A stretch of DNA of 64,000 nucleotides from CAVPDE01 sp964580575 (GTDB taxonomy: Bacteria > Desulfobacterota > DSM-4660 > Desulfatiglandales > HGW-15). The position numbers were made by a program, and so were the translations under genes. The stretch is taken from contig CAZOLJ010000010.1 in assembly GCA_964580575.1 (NCBI GenBank), positions 12,243 through 76,242 of the forward strand, given 5' to 3'. The notes below the pieces were generated by a model. It saw only the letters and a list, made by a program, of their open reading frames with translations, had not been told where the DNA came from and did not search any database. This document shows positions 41,337-49,584 of the stretch, one piece after another (the first letter of the stretch is position 1; each line of letters starts with the position of its first letter).

Positions 41337-42527
41337 ATGATGGAGAAAAAGCTGAATGAGGTCGTCCTGATTGACGGTGTGAGGACAGCGTTCGGAAAGG
41401 CAGGGGAAAAGGGCGTGTTCTGGAAAACCCGGGCCGACGACCTGGCGGTCGCCCTTCTCAAAGCTCTGATCCAAAGGAACCCTGAGGTGCGGCCGGACAT
41501 GATCGAGGACAGTATCTGGGGGGCCACCAACCAAGTCAAAGAGCAAGGAGGAACGATTGGCAGGGCGGTACCTATGCTGGCCGACTGGGGGTGGAACGTG
41601 CCGGGGTGTTCCATCGACCGCATGTGCGCCAGCGGACTCACGGCGATCGGCTTTGGTGTGGGCACCATTGCCACAGGGATGGCCGACTGTCTTCTTACAG
41701 GAGGGGTGGAACATATGGGTCACGTGCCCATGGGGTTCATGCGTGATCCTCACCCTCGTCTCCAGGAGGTGATGGGAGGACCATCGGCCTTCAACATGGG
41801 CATGACGGCAGAGAATATCCACGACCGGTTTCCGGAATTCACCAGGGAGAAGGCTGACCGATATGCTCTATCATCCCAGCAAAAGGCGGATCGGGCCATT
41901 CAGGCCGGCAAAATGAAACCGATGATCGTTCCCATTGAGGTCCAAGGCTGTGACGGTACGAGAGTGGTGGTCGACAAAGATCAGCAACCCAGGCCGGAGA
42001 CCAGCATGGAATCCCTGGCCGGTCTCAAACCGGTTTTCAAGGAGAACGGGCGGGTCACGGCCGGAAATGCCTCAGGGCTCAATGATGGCGCAGGTGCCAT
42101 CCTCTTGATGAGCGAGAAAAAGGCTGAGGCCTTGGGCCTGCAACCCAAAATGCGCTGGGTCGCCTCTGCTGTGGCGGCGGTGGATCCCACCATCATGGGA
42201 ACCGCGCCGGTGCCTGCCACTTTGAAAGCATTGGACAAGGCAGGATTGACCATGAGAGAGTTGGACATCATTGAAATCAACGAGGCCTTTGCAGTCCAGG
42301 CCCTCTACTGCTTGGACAGATTGGGCCTGAAGGCGGATGACCCTAGAGTCAATAGATGGGGAGGATCCTTGGCCTTCGGGCACCCCTTGGCCGCGTCAGG
42401 CCCGCGGTTGGTCACTTTTCTGATGAACCTTTTCAAAGAGCATCCTGATGCACGGTACGGTCTGACGACCATGTGCGTCGGCCGGGGACAAGGCTATTCC
42501 ATTATATGGGAGAATATGCAACGGTAG
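41337..42527 (+). CDS. Thiolase, fatty-acid oxidation type
   Basis: The 396-residue enzyme starts with EVVLIDGVRTAFGKAG. It has the nucleophile Cys in SIDRMCASGLTAIG, GGVEHMGHVPMG, INEAFAVQALYCLDRLG and the catalytic His in LAFGHPLAASGPR. The last motif reads TMCVGRGQGYS, with Arg in the usually all-glycine CxGGGxG loop. Two ATGs (41337 and 41340) are possible. It is only about 40 percent or less similar to the preceding thiolase by eye, so the pair is not a recent duplication. Both fit the cleavage steps of a short beta-oxidation or ketoacyl pathway fed by the CoA ligase. Confidence 0.9.
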   Translation: MMEKKLNEVVLIDGVRTAFGKAGEKGVFWKTRADDLAVALLKALIQRNPEVRPDMIEDSIWGATNQVKEQGGTIGRAVPMLADWGWNVPGCSIDRMCASGLTAIGFGVGTIATGMADCLLTGGVEHMGHVPMGFMRDPHPRLQEVMGGPSAFNMGMTAENIHDRFPEFTREKADRYALSSQQKADRAIQAGKMKPMIVPIEVQGCDGTRVVVDKDQQPRPETSMESLAGLKPVFKENGRVTAGNASGLNDGAGAILLMSEKKAEALGLQPKMRWVASAVAAVDPTIMGTAPVPATLKALDKAGLTMRELDIIEINEAFAVQALYCLDRLGLKADDPRVNRWGGSLAFGHPLAASGPRLVTFLMNLFKEHPDARYGLTTMCVGRGQGYSIIWENMQR

Positions 42528-42531
42528 GAGC

Positions 42532-43854
42532 ATGAACAAACATCTTGTTTCCATCGTTCGATATGAGAAGCCGCTGGAGTCTGTCGCGAAAGCCGTTACG
42601 CTCTCACATGGCCTGGACTCTTTGCCTTCTCAAACCAAGGTCTTCATCAAGCCCAACATTGTTTTTTGGACCAAGGCCGTTCCCTTTCCCAAGTGGGGGG
42701 TCGTTACCACGTCCCGCGTAGTGGAGGACATGGTGGTTCTTCTGAAGGAAAGGGGAATCGATGACATCACCATCGGAGAAGGCACGGTCATCGCTAAACC
42801 AAAGGATCTGGAAACGCCTGCTCACGCTTTCAAAACCCTCGGGTATGACGTCCTTAAGAAGAGATATGGTGTGAGGTATTTCAACACCTTCGAACGACCT
42901 TTTGTGAAAGTCGATGCAGGTGAAGGCATCACTCTAAACTTTAACCGGGACATTCTGGAGAGTGACTTTGTTGTCAACCTGCCTGTCTTGAAGACCCACA
43001 CCCAGACCATGGTCAGCCTCGGCATCAAGAACCTCAAGGGGACCATTGACATCCCGTCAAGAAAGAAGTGCCACAGCCCAACGCCCGGCCTGGATCTTCA
43101 TCGCATGGTCTCGAGACTCTTCCTTCCCATGCCGCCCATGTTCACGCTCGTGGACGGCATCTATACGCAGGAGCGTGGCCCGAACGTGGACGGTCAGGCC
43201 AGAAGGAGCAATCTGCTTGTGGCGTCCTCCGATGTTTTATCGGCTGACAGGGTGGGGGCTATGCTCTTGGGCATCGAGCCTGCGAAGGTCCCTCATCTGG
43301 TTCATGCCGCTCAAGCCCTGCACCGGCCCGTTGACTTGTCTGATGTGGAGGTCGTTGGGGAGAAGATTGAAGATGTGGCGTCACCTCACGAGTGGACTTT
43401 TCCCTACAATGAGGAGGGTACGTTCCCCTTGGTCATGGAAAAGAGAGGGATCAGGGGAGTATCCTACCCCAAGTACGATCTGACGATCTGCACCTATTGT
43501 GCGGGATTGACCCGAGTGATGCTGATCGCCATCGCACGGGCCTGGAAGGGCACCCCTTTCGATGAGGTGGAGATTTTGACAGGGAAGCTCATGCAGGCTT
43601 CACCCGGTAAGAAAAAGACCCTGTTGCTAGGCAAATGCATTTGCGAGGCCAACAGGAACAACCCCAACATTCGGGAAATGATTGCCATCAAAGGCTGCCC
43701 TCCCTCTCCCCAATCTATTTTCAAAGCCCTTCATCAGGCAGGGATCGAAGCGGATCCATACCTCTTCGAACACATGGACAGGACCATGGGAATCCATTTG
43801 AAGAGATACCAGGGTAAACCGGAATTCGACGAGTCGTTTTTTGAAATCGCTTGA
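42532..43854 (+). CDS. DUF362 domain-containing protein
   Basis: The 440-residue protein shows the DUF362 pattern: VFIKPNIVFW near 37, then IGEGTVIAKP, VVNLPVLKTHTQTMVSLGIKNLKG (elements LPVLKTH and GIKNLKG) and FTLVDGIY. Later cysteines (CTYCAG near 318, GKCICEAN near 367) could bind metal or a cluster, but no ferredoxin CxxCxxCxxxCP motif is present. DUF362 proteins have no generally established function; some accompany Fe-S or corrinoid enzymes. It starts four bases after the thiolase stop behind AGGAG, so it belongs to the operon. Confidence 0.82.
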   Translation: MNKHLVSIVRYEKPLESVAKAVTLSHGLDSLPSQTKVFIKPNIVFWTKAVPFPKWGVVTTSRVVEDMVVLLKERGIDDITIGEGTVIAKPKDLETPAHAFKTLGYDVLKKRYGVRYFNTFERPFVKVDAGEGITLNFNRDILESDFVVNLPVLKTHTQTMVSLGIKNLKGTIDIPSRKKCHSPTPGLDLHRMVSRLFLPMPPMFTLVDGIYTQERGPNVDGQARRSNLLVASSDVLSADRVGAMLLGIEPAKVPHLVHAAQALHRPVDLSDVEVVGEKIEDVASPHEWTFPYNEEGTFPLVMEKRGIRGVSYPKYDLTICTYCAGLTRVMLIAIARAWKGTPFDEVEILTGKLMQASPGKKKTLLLGKCICEANRNNPNIREMIAIKGCPPSPQSIFKALHQAGIEADPYLFEHMDRTMGIHLKRYQGKPEFDESFFEIA

Positions 43855-43887
43855 TCCGGGTTGAAACGATTAGAAAGAGGAATACTC

Positions 43888-44100
43888 ATGGAACTGACCC
43901 AGACACGGTATGAGGTTGAAAAAGGTATTGCAACGGTCACACTTCATCGGCCGGATCAAATGAACGCTTTCACGCACACCATGCGGAAGGAGTTGGTCGG
44001 GATCTTTGCGGCCGCCGATCAGGATGATTCGGTCCGTGCGGTCGTGGTGAAGGGTGCGGGCAAGGCTTTCTGCGCAGGAGCCGATCTTTCCGAAGCCTAA
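43888..44100 (+). pseudogene. Truncated enoyl-CoA hydratase/isomerase gene
   Basis: From ATG 43888 the frame encodes the N-terminal crotonase fold: YEVEKGIATVTLHRPDQMN, then RAVVVKGAGKAFCAGADLSEA with the oxyanion-hole motif, and stops at TAA after 70 codons. A functional protein needs about 260. The same frame continues past the stop for 39 codons without crotonase similarity, so the 3' part was lost, not just one codon changed. AGAGGA precedes the ATG. It was probably the last gene of the thiolase/DUF362 operon. Confidence 0.8.
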
Positions 44101-44321
44101 AGGGTTCACGCGAGCATTGTGCGATTCCAAGAGGAATTGAAGAAATTCATGGCCGACCACGTGAAGCGTAAGACGCTGGTTCAACGCTTGATGAAGGCCG
44201 GCCTCTGGAATGATAAATGATGCAGAGGCGAGTCGGGAGACAGCCGATGCCAAGGTCGATAACCACAAGGGACGAGGTCGAATGGTCGGGCCGGATCGTG
44301 GCTGTCCAGCCTCGCATCCGG

Positions 44322-44497
44322 CTCAAGCTCTTCAAGCTGCTCGGCGAGATGCTCTCCTGGATGTATCGCGTTGCGTCCCGTAATTCACCTCAATGATAAT
44401 CGACTATTTCAACATTGACCGGTCCGGGGCTTCCTTTGGGCCACTCGAAGCATATCCGCCATTGGTCATTGATGCGAATGCTATACTGGCCTTGGCG
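44322..44497 (-). pseudogene. Remnants of a HigBA-type toxin-antitoxin pair
   Basis: On the minus strand the end of a RelE/HigB toxin is readable at about 44390-44497: QYSIRINDQWRICFEW, then VNVEIVDYH and TGA. Eight bases later a HigA-type start is readable in another frame at about 44322-44389: NAIHPGEHLAEQLEELEP. Both are truncated, HigB at its N-terminus and HigA after some 20 codons, and HigA lacks a start codon. On the plus strand a 58-codon frame (44220-44396) runs antisense to HigA, with MPRSITTRDEVEWSGRIVAV as its front. The area is a patchwork of gene ends. Confidence 0.65.
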
Positions 44498-45557
44498 AAC
44501 CGCACGCGGGGCACTTTTCCAAGCAGTAGGGACAGAGCACATGGTGGCGGCTGCAGAAGGAGATGGTCGTGGAACTGCTGCCGCACCCTTCACAGAGAAG
44601 AGGATCAACGGCCTTGGTCAAAGGATTATAGGTCAGAGAAATCGACCTCCTTTCTCTTCCGATATGAGCATCACATAGGACCCTAACCGCCGGGGTCCGG
44701 ATGAAAAGAGCCGCACATGGTAGGACCTTCACTCTGATGCTGTATTTCTCGATGAGGTCGTCTTTTTTCCTGGCAAGCTCTTCCGGAAGTAGGGCGATCT
44801 TTTGCTTGCGGTCTTGAACCAGGTGATCTGAAAGGCCGGATCGCCCCAGGCTTTCCTCCATCTCCTTCTTCAAGGTTCCATAATACTCTTCGAGATTTTT
44901 TGCATCCCTCCTAAGTCTTCTGTTCATGCTGTCTCGAAAATCTTGAATCTCATGGGCAATCAATCCCGGTGATACACGTGAAAGGGTGTTGATGATCCTG
45001 TTCCACTTGTCATTGTCCTTTAAGGAATCAGGAAGAGGCGCAGTTTCGGCAGCAGCGCTGGCCGACGTATCCAACCGCAGGGGAACAAAGGTACCCGTAT
45101 CAAAATGGAAGGCAAAAGAGATGAGGCCCTCTTTCTGTTCATCACTGCGAGCCACGTAGCGGCATGTCAGGACAAGGTAATCTGTCTTAATAGCCGCCGT
45201 GGACGTCACCCTGCAAAGCGACTTGCGAAAGGTCAGTTGATCCTGGATCAGGCGGTCAAAGCCTTGGCTTTTCAAATAGTGAAAGGAAAGCTGACAGGAA
45301 GCCAGAGGAAGATGCCTGCACGAGAGCTCGACCATTTTATCCAGCAGAAGAGAACCATAGTTGATCGCGTATCCCTCTTCGCCTTCTGAGGGCCGCCCTT
45401 CCTTGATACGCACATAGTCCGGAATTTCCAAACTCTCTGCAAGATCCTGTGGAAGTAGTGCATCAAAACCCTCCGGGATTGCCTCGATCACGGCCCCTTG
45501 CATTTCCAGGAAACGCCGACCAAAGAGAAAAGGTTGTCTCAGGGTCTCAGAGTTCAT
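44481..45557 (-). CDS. Coiled-coil and zinc-ribbon protein coupled to the SNF2 helicase
   Basis: The 358-residue protein is not recognised as a whole. The N-terminal part is globular. A central, charged helical stretch (RRDAKNLEEYYGTLKKEMEE and following) is a probable coiled coil. The C-terminus has a zinc-binding set: CEGCGS, then CSRHHVLCPYCLEKCPACGS, giving four CxxC or CxxH-like pairs. Its ATG at 45557 lies inside the end of the helicase gene (stop at 45547-45549), an 11-base overlap, so the two are co-translated. The stop lies in the HigB remnant, so the last residues may have been altered. A helicase partner or nucleic-acid sensor role is inferred. Confidence 0.72.
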   Translation of the reverse strand: MNSETLRQPFLFGRRFLEMQGAVIEAIPEGFDALLPQDLAESLEIPDYVRIKEGRPSEGEEGYAINYGSLLLDKMVELSCRHLPLASCQLSFHYLKSQGFDRLIQDQLTFRKSLCRVTSTAAIKTDYLVLTCRYVARSDEQKEGLISFAFHFDTGTFVPLRLDTSASAAAETAPLPDSLKDNDKWNRIINTLSRVSPGLIAHEIQDFRDSMNRRLRRDAKNLEEYYGTLKKEMEESLGRSGLSDHLVQDRKQKIALLPEELARKKDDLIEKYSIRVKVLPCAALFIRTPAVRVLCDAHIGRERRSISLTYNPLTKAVDPLLCEGCGSSSTTISFCSRHHVLCPYCLEKCPACGSPRPV

Positions 45558-47859
45558 AGTTTTCACCGAAGATCTTCTCATCCAGGGCCTTTGTGCTCTC
45601 ATAACCGGTCTTTGCCCGTCTCAGCTTTGTGGCCAGTTGGGAAAAGCTCTTTTCAAGCTTATCCTCGGTGGGAGCGTTAACCCAGATGTCATAGATCATG
45701 TCCGAAAACTCCTGCTCTCCCGTAATCCTGCCCAGGACCATGTCGATTTCGCCAATCACCATTTCGAACATGTTGATCTTTCTATCCAGAATGTCCAGGA
45801 TCTTTTCCTCGATGGTTCCTTCGGCGCAGAGGTTGTAAATCACGACTTCCCTTTCCTGTCCAATCCTGTGAATGCGGCCGATGCGTTGTTCGATTCTCAT
45901 GGGGTTCCAAGGAAGATCATAGTTGACCATCTGGTTGCAGAACTGCAGGTTTCGACCTTCGCCTCCGATCTCGGTTGTCACCAAAATTCCTTTATCCTCC
46001 TTAAACCGCCTTATTTGTTCCTCCTTTTCAAGGCTGTCCATTCTTCCGTGAAATAAGGCATAAGGAATTTGCTGGCGGTCAAGGAACTCTGCGACGGACT
46101 CGAGAGTGCCCAGATATTTCACGAATACAATCATCTTTTCCCTTGATCTCTTGACCAAGTTCAGGAGGACCCGATGCTTGCTGTGATCCTCCAGAGAGCA
46201 ACATCTATCATAAGCATCGCGGATTTCTTTTTCGCAGTGGGAGAGTCCATCAGTTCTTTCAAGGATTCGAGAAAGACTTAAAGCAACAGCGCGGGGCGAT
46301 GAACCCGCTTCTTCCAAGAGATTCTTGAGCAGGAGCCTTCTGGCTGCGCCGTCGGCCTTATTGATGGTCCTGACAAGGGATGAAATCGTCGCATACAGGG
46401 CCTTCTCAGAATCAGGACTTTCCACCTTTACGGTCTGGGCGAATCGCGGCGGGATACCGATTTTGGCCAGAGCGCGGGTATTGCGGACCATGATCTCTCC
46501 CAGAAGGGCCTTGAGGGCCTCTCGGTTGCGAGCATCGGTCGGATCCCCGGAAGTCATGAATTGGCGTTTGAATTCCGTGGCCGTCTTCAACTGGCCCGGC
46601 TTGAGGAGTGTGACCAGATTATGAAGCTCCATCAAGTTGTTCTCCACCGGAGTGGCCGTGAGCAGAAGGAGAAATCGCTTTTTCAGACTGTTTACGATCT
46701 TCCAGTTGAGGGTGTTGCGGTTCTTCAGGTGATGGGCTTCATCCACAATCACCAGATCCCACTCCCTTTGTGTGACTAGAGGGAAGTTCTTGGGTGATTT
46801 TGCCGTGTTGATGGAAGCCAGAACGTAAGGCTGATTCCAGAAAGACGTTTCGCCGGAACGAAAAGCCGTTTCTTCTGTGGAAAAGAAGTGCAGTCGGAAT
46901 TTCGTGGCCAGCTCTTCGGTCCACTGGCTAACCAGAGGCGAGGGGACAAGAATGAGCGCCGACTTGACCATTCCCCTCAAAATGTACTCCTTGAGGATCA
47001 TGAGGGCCTCGATGGTCTTGCCCAGGCCCACTTCGTCGGCCAATAAAGCGCGACCTCGGAAGATTTTCATCACTTTTCTGACCGTTTCTTCCTGGTACCA
47101 GAAGGAACGCACCTCCTGAAGTTGACCCTGGCAGATAAGGTTTTCGAAGGCTTCGCTGAATCGAATCCGATACCCTTCCAGGGCAAGCTCATAATCCTCA
47201 TACGAAGAGTGTCCGCCCTCTGTGAGGGCCTGATGGAGAGGAAGGGGGTCTACTTCCACACGAACTTGGATTTCCGGGGGAGGGAGACTGATGGCGGCTC
47301 TCGCCTGAACCACTCTCTCTGAAGAGACGACCTTCGGGGTTGCTTCATCAGGCTCTGGCAAAGGCTCGGCGCGCTTTTCCTCCATTTCAATCATGGCTTC
47401 GCAGTAGAGCTTTTGTTGCTGAAAAGACTTGAGCAGCACTTTCTTGTGTTTTGCTCTCCCATGGGAAAGAAAGCGAAGAGTGTCATCAATGAGGCTCAGC
47501 GCTTGAGCATAGCGGCAAGCGTTTGTGAGAAGGCTGCACAAGGACAAGGTCCCTTGGAGATCCAGCGCTTCCATATCGTGGAGCCTCAGGAGAGATTTGA
47601 GTTCGATGTCCTTCCTACCCAGAGCATGGGCAAGGCGGCCCATTTCATTCGTGTACTCTACGTTCTTGGGATGGGCATTCGCAGCCTTCTCCATTTGATG
47701 GAGTGCCTTTTCAAGGTTGCCTTGTTCTGCGTTTTGTAGAGCTTCCCAGAACAAAAAGTCAGCCTTCTCCAATTGCCCGGCACGAGCCGACCTCTGTCTT
47801 CTTTCCTTCAGCCTTTCTTTTCGCTTGGCTTTTTTTCGATCTGCTTTACCTTGGGGCAT
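45547..47859 (-). CDS. SNF2/RapA-like DEAD/DEAH helicase with N-terminal TPR-like region
   Basis: The 770-residue protein begins with a very basic segment (KADRKKAKRKERLKERRQR), then a TPR-like helical region (about 25-160, with EQGNLEKALHQMEKAANAHP). The SNF2 ATPase follows: Walker A LLADEVGLGKTIEAL near 270, SPLVSQW, Walker B VDEAHHLKNR, LLLTATPVENN, the second lobe with VFVKYLGTLE and the motif VI region GRIHRIGQ. It is an ATP-driven double-strand DNA translocase, resembling RapA/HepA without their RNA-polymerase-binding domains. It forms a two-gene unit with the zinc-ribbon gene. The tandem resembles accessory or defence modules, but no nuclease or methylase is nearby. Confidence 0.87.
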   Translation of the reverse strand: MPQGKADRKKAKRKERLKERRQRSARAGQLEKADFLFWEALQNAEQGNLEKALHQMEKAANAHPKNVEYTNEMGRLAHALGRKDIELKSLLRLHDMEALDLQGTLSLCSLLTNACRYAQALSLIDDTLRFLSHGRAKHKKVLLKSFQQQKLYCEAMIEMEEKRAEPLPEPDEATPKVVSSERVVQARAAISLPPPEIQVRVEVDPLPLHQALTEGGHSSYEDYELALEGYRIRFSEAFENLICQGQLQEVRSFWYQEETVRKVMKIFRGRALLADEVGLGKTIEALMILKEYILRGMVKSALILVPSPLVSQWTEELATKFRLHFFSTEETAFRSGETSFWNQPYVLASINTAKSPKNFPLVTQREWDLVIVDEAHHLKNRNTLNWKIVNSLKKRFLLLLTATPVENNLMELHNLVTLLKPGQLKTATEFKRQFMTSGDPTDARNREALKALLGEIMVRNTRALAKIGIPPRFAQTVKVESPDSEKALYATISSLVRTINKADGAARRLLLKNLLEEAGSSPRAVALSLSRILERTDGLSHCEKEIRDAYDRCCSLEDHSKHRVLLNLVKRSREKMIVFVKYLGTLESVAEFLDRQQIPYALFHGRMDSLEKEEQIRRFKEDKGILVTTEIGGEGRNLQFCNQMVNYDLPWNPMRIEQRIGRIHRIGQEREVVIYNLCAEGTIEEKILDILDRKINMFEMVIGEIDMVLGRITGEQEFSDMIYDIWVNAPTEDKLEKSFSQLATKLRRAKTGYESTKALDEKIFGENYEL

Positions 47860-47970
47860 GCTTTCCCCTCGACGGCAGAGTCTGCTCAGTTCTTCTTCTC
47901 ACGAGTGGAGATGCTCATTTCTGAGGCAAAGGAAGACCCAAGAACTCAACCCGTTTCGGCTGATTCAGGT

Positions 47971-48348
47971 TCAAGCCTCAATGATCGGTATTCGATACTG
48001 ATGAAAAATGCGGTCATGGGAAACAAGGGTGAGGCGTTCTACCTTCGCTTGTGCAATAAGCATTCTGTCAAAGGGGTCACGATGATGAGAGGGTAGATTT
48101 CCAACAGCGTGAGCGTGGTCCACAGTAATTGGAAGCACTTCAAAAGGTTGGCGCTCCAATACCTTGCGGAAGCTGGCAGGGATCTTTAGCTTGCCTAAAG
48201 CTTGTTTTATTCGGATCTCCCAGATAACCGCAGCACTTACGAAAACAATGTTGCTGACATCGGATATCTTATTTCTCGCAATCTCTGATAACGACGGAGA
48301 AGCATCCAGCCACCACAGAAGGACGTGAGTATCAAGCAATAGATTCAT
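47971..48348 (-). CDS. PIN-domain toxin, VapC type
   Basis: The 125-residue protein is a PIN ribonuclease. It shows the first acidic residue in LLLDTHVLLWWLD, a Glu in VSAAVIWEIRIKQ and the later acidic pair in HHRDPFDRMLIAQA, followed by LVSHDRIF. These provide the Mg2+ site that cuts RNA. The ATG overlaps the antitoxin stop in an ATGA arrangement (48345-48348), the usual tight coupling. The N- and C-termini are complete (family about 125-140 residues). It is likely an active toxin neutralised by the Phd-type partner. Confidence 0.9.
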   Translation of the reverse strand: MNLLLDTHVLLWWLDASPSLSEIARNKISDVSNIVFVSAAVIWEIRIKQALGKLKIPASFRKVLERQPFEVLPITVDHAHAVGNLPSHHRDPFDRMLIAQAKVERLTLVSHDRIFHQYRIPIIEA

Positions 48349-48584
48349 GGCTTTGTGACCCCGAAGGCTTTTGCAATATTCTCAGGAAGTTCATCGAAAT
48401 CCTTTTCAATTTTTATTTTTCCCTTGAGAGCGCCCGGACTCCGCGGCTCTGTGCTTCGTTCATACCGGACCAGCTTAGCAACAGGCTTTCCGGCTTTTCC
48501 AATGATAACTTCCTCACCGGCCACAACTTTCTCTATCAGAGCTGACAAATGGGTCTTGGCGGCAGAAATATTGGTGACATGCAT
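48345..48584 (-). CDS. Phd/YefM-type antitoxin
   Basis: The 79-residue protein starts with MHVTNISAAKTHLSALIEKV, then GEEVIIGKAGKPVAKLVRYE, the Phd/YefM DNA-binding fold. An acidic, flexible tail (KIEKDFDELPENIAKAF) would wrap the toxin. ATG 48584 is preceded by AAGGAGG; a longer frame is not supported. It lies just before the VapC-type gene and probably represses the shared promoter. The combination of a Phd-type antitoxin with a PIN toxin is common in bacteria. Confidence 0.9.
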   Translation of the reverse strand: MHVTNISAAKTHLSALIEKVVAGEEVIIGKAGKPVAKLVRYERSTEPRSPGALKGKIKIEKDFDELPENIAKAFGVTKP

Positions 48585-48712
48585 ACCGGTTACCTCCTTG
48601 CCATACACTCTGACCAGATCAGACCAGATTGTCAAGACCTTTCAACAACAGCCCCGTGGAGCATTGGAAATCGTCTGGAGATCACAGCCTCGCCCTAACC
48701 TGTGATATGAAC

Positions 48713-48747
48713 AAAGCCCCGAGTGAGGGAGATCCACCCGGGGCTTT
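48713..48747 (-). terminator. Intrinsic terminator-like hairpin
   Basis: AAAGCCCCG (48713-48721) pairs exactly with CGGGGCTTT (48739-48747). Read on the minus strand, it follows the small gene at 48768 by about 20 bases and ends in CTTTGTT, a short T-rich tail; it could act in both directions. Confidence 0.6.
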
Positions 48748-48767
48748 CTCTGTCGCCCTGACTAACA

Positions 48768-49034
48768 TCAGAACATCTCAAACTGCGCTCCTCCGGGCTT
48801 GTCGTTTTGCTTCAGCATTTCATCAAGCTCTGCTTCTTTGACCTCGATGTGCGTCACCTTCTTGCGCTTGCCCGTGTACTCGATGAACTGGACCTTCACG
48901 AGCCGATCTCCGATCTTCTCGACCTCGGTTCCGGCCGTGGCAATCTCTGTCGCAGGCTCAACAGATTCTTCCTTCGTGATGGGTTCGGGCATTGCCTCGG
49001 GCTCTGAAAGGGATTGATTGATCATGATTTCCAC
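48768..49034 (-). CDS. Small acidic protein, function unknown
   Basis: The 88 residues have an acidic, Glu-rich front (EPEAMPEPITKEESVEPATE) and a beta-rich centre (DRLVKVQFIEYTGKRKKVTHIEVKE). A short tail (KPGGAQFEMF) follows. There is no signal peptide, membrane helix or known motif. The end is marked by a terminator-like hairpin, which supports a real transcript. GTG at 49034 is placed at good distance from AAGGAAG; an ATG at 49025 is the alternative. The upstream space contains a broken metallophosphoesterase gene. Confidence 0.5.
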   Translation of the reverse strand: MEIMINQSLSEPEAMPEPITKEESVEPATEIATAGTEVEKIGDRLVKVQFIEYTGKRKKVTHIEVKEAELDEMLKQNDKPGGAQFEMF

Positions 49035-49246
49035 TTGGACTTCCTTCTTTCAGTAGACCGGCCGCTCATAACCGGGGGCCCTTTGTCAGAGTTCTCCGCA
49101 AATACCTTTTGATATTGTATCTGGTTTTCCAATAGGAATCCGTTTTGGGAATGTTCGTGATAGAGTTCATGATTGGCGATTGCGGTATATAAGGTTATTC
49201 CCACGCTCGTCAGGGGATCGAAGAGGTCTTTCCAGGTTTGGAAAGT

Positions 49247-49381
49247 TCAGTCGGGTTTGATATAGCCCCTGTAGGACATATCGCCGCCGAAGACCACAAA
49301 TGAAGGTTGGGGAGACAACGCCTTGATTTGGGCAATGATGGCGTTTAGCACGAGGGGACGGATTTTCCATGTGCGACTCAT
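49247..49381 (-). pseudogene. Fragment of a calcineurin-like metallophosphoesterase gene
   Basis: A 44-codon frame contains LVLNAIIAQIKALSPQPSFV followed by VFGGDMSYRG and a stop. The GGDM element is the metal-binding GDxxxxG-type motif of calcineurin-like phosphoesterases. Nothing further of the domain follows. Upstream, 49382-49584 shows only short frames in other phases, so at least one frameshift or deletion has occurred. Confidence 0.5.
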
Positions 49382-49584
49382 GAACGGGCAAGAACCAGTG
49401 GTGGATGAGTGCACTCCCATCGGCGGTTACATTTTTGAGGGCATCACCTGCCTGGATGATCGTCAGGCCTGCGTGGCCGGAAGCCGGGGATTTTCCCCCC
49501 ATCCATCAAGATTACATCTCGAATGTGTTCATCGGGCAGGCGGATTTGCTGGACCTCCCTGGCGAAGCACCGTCAGACAAGATT

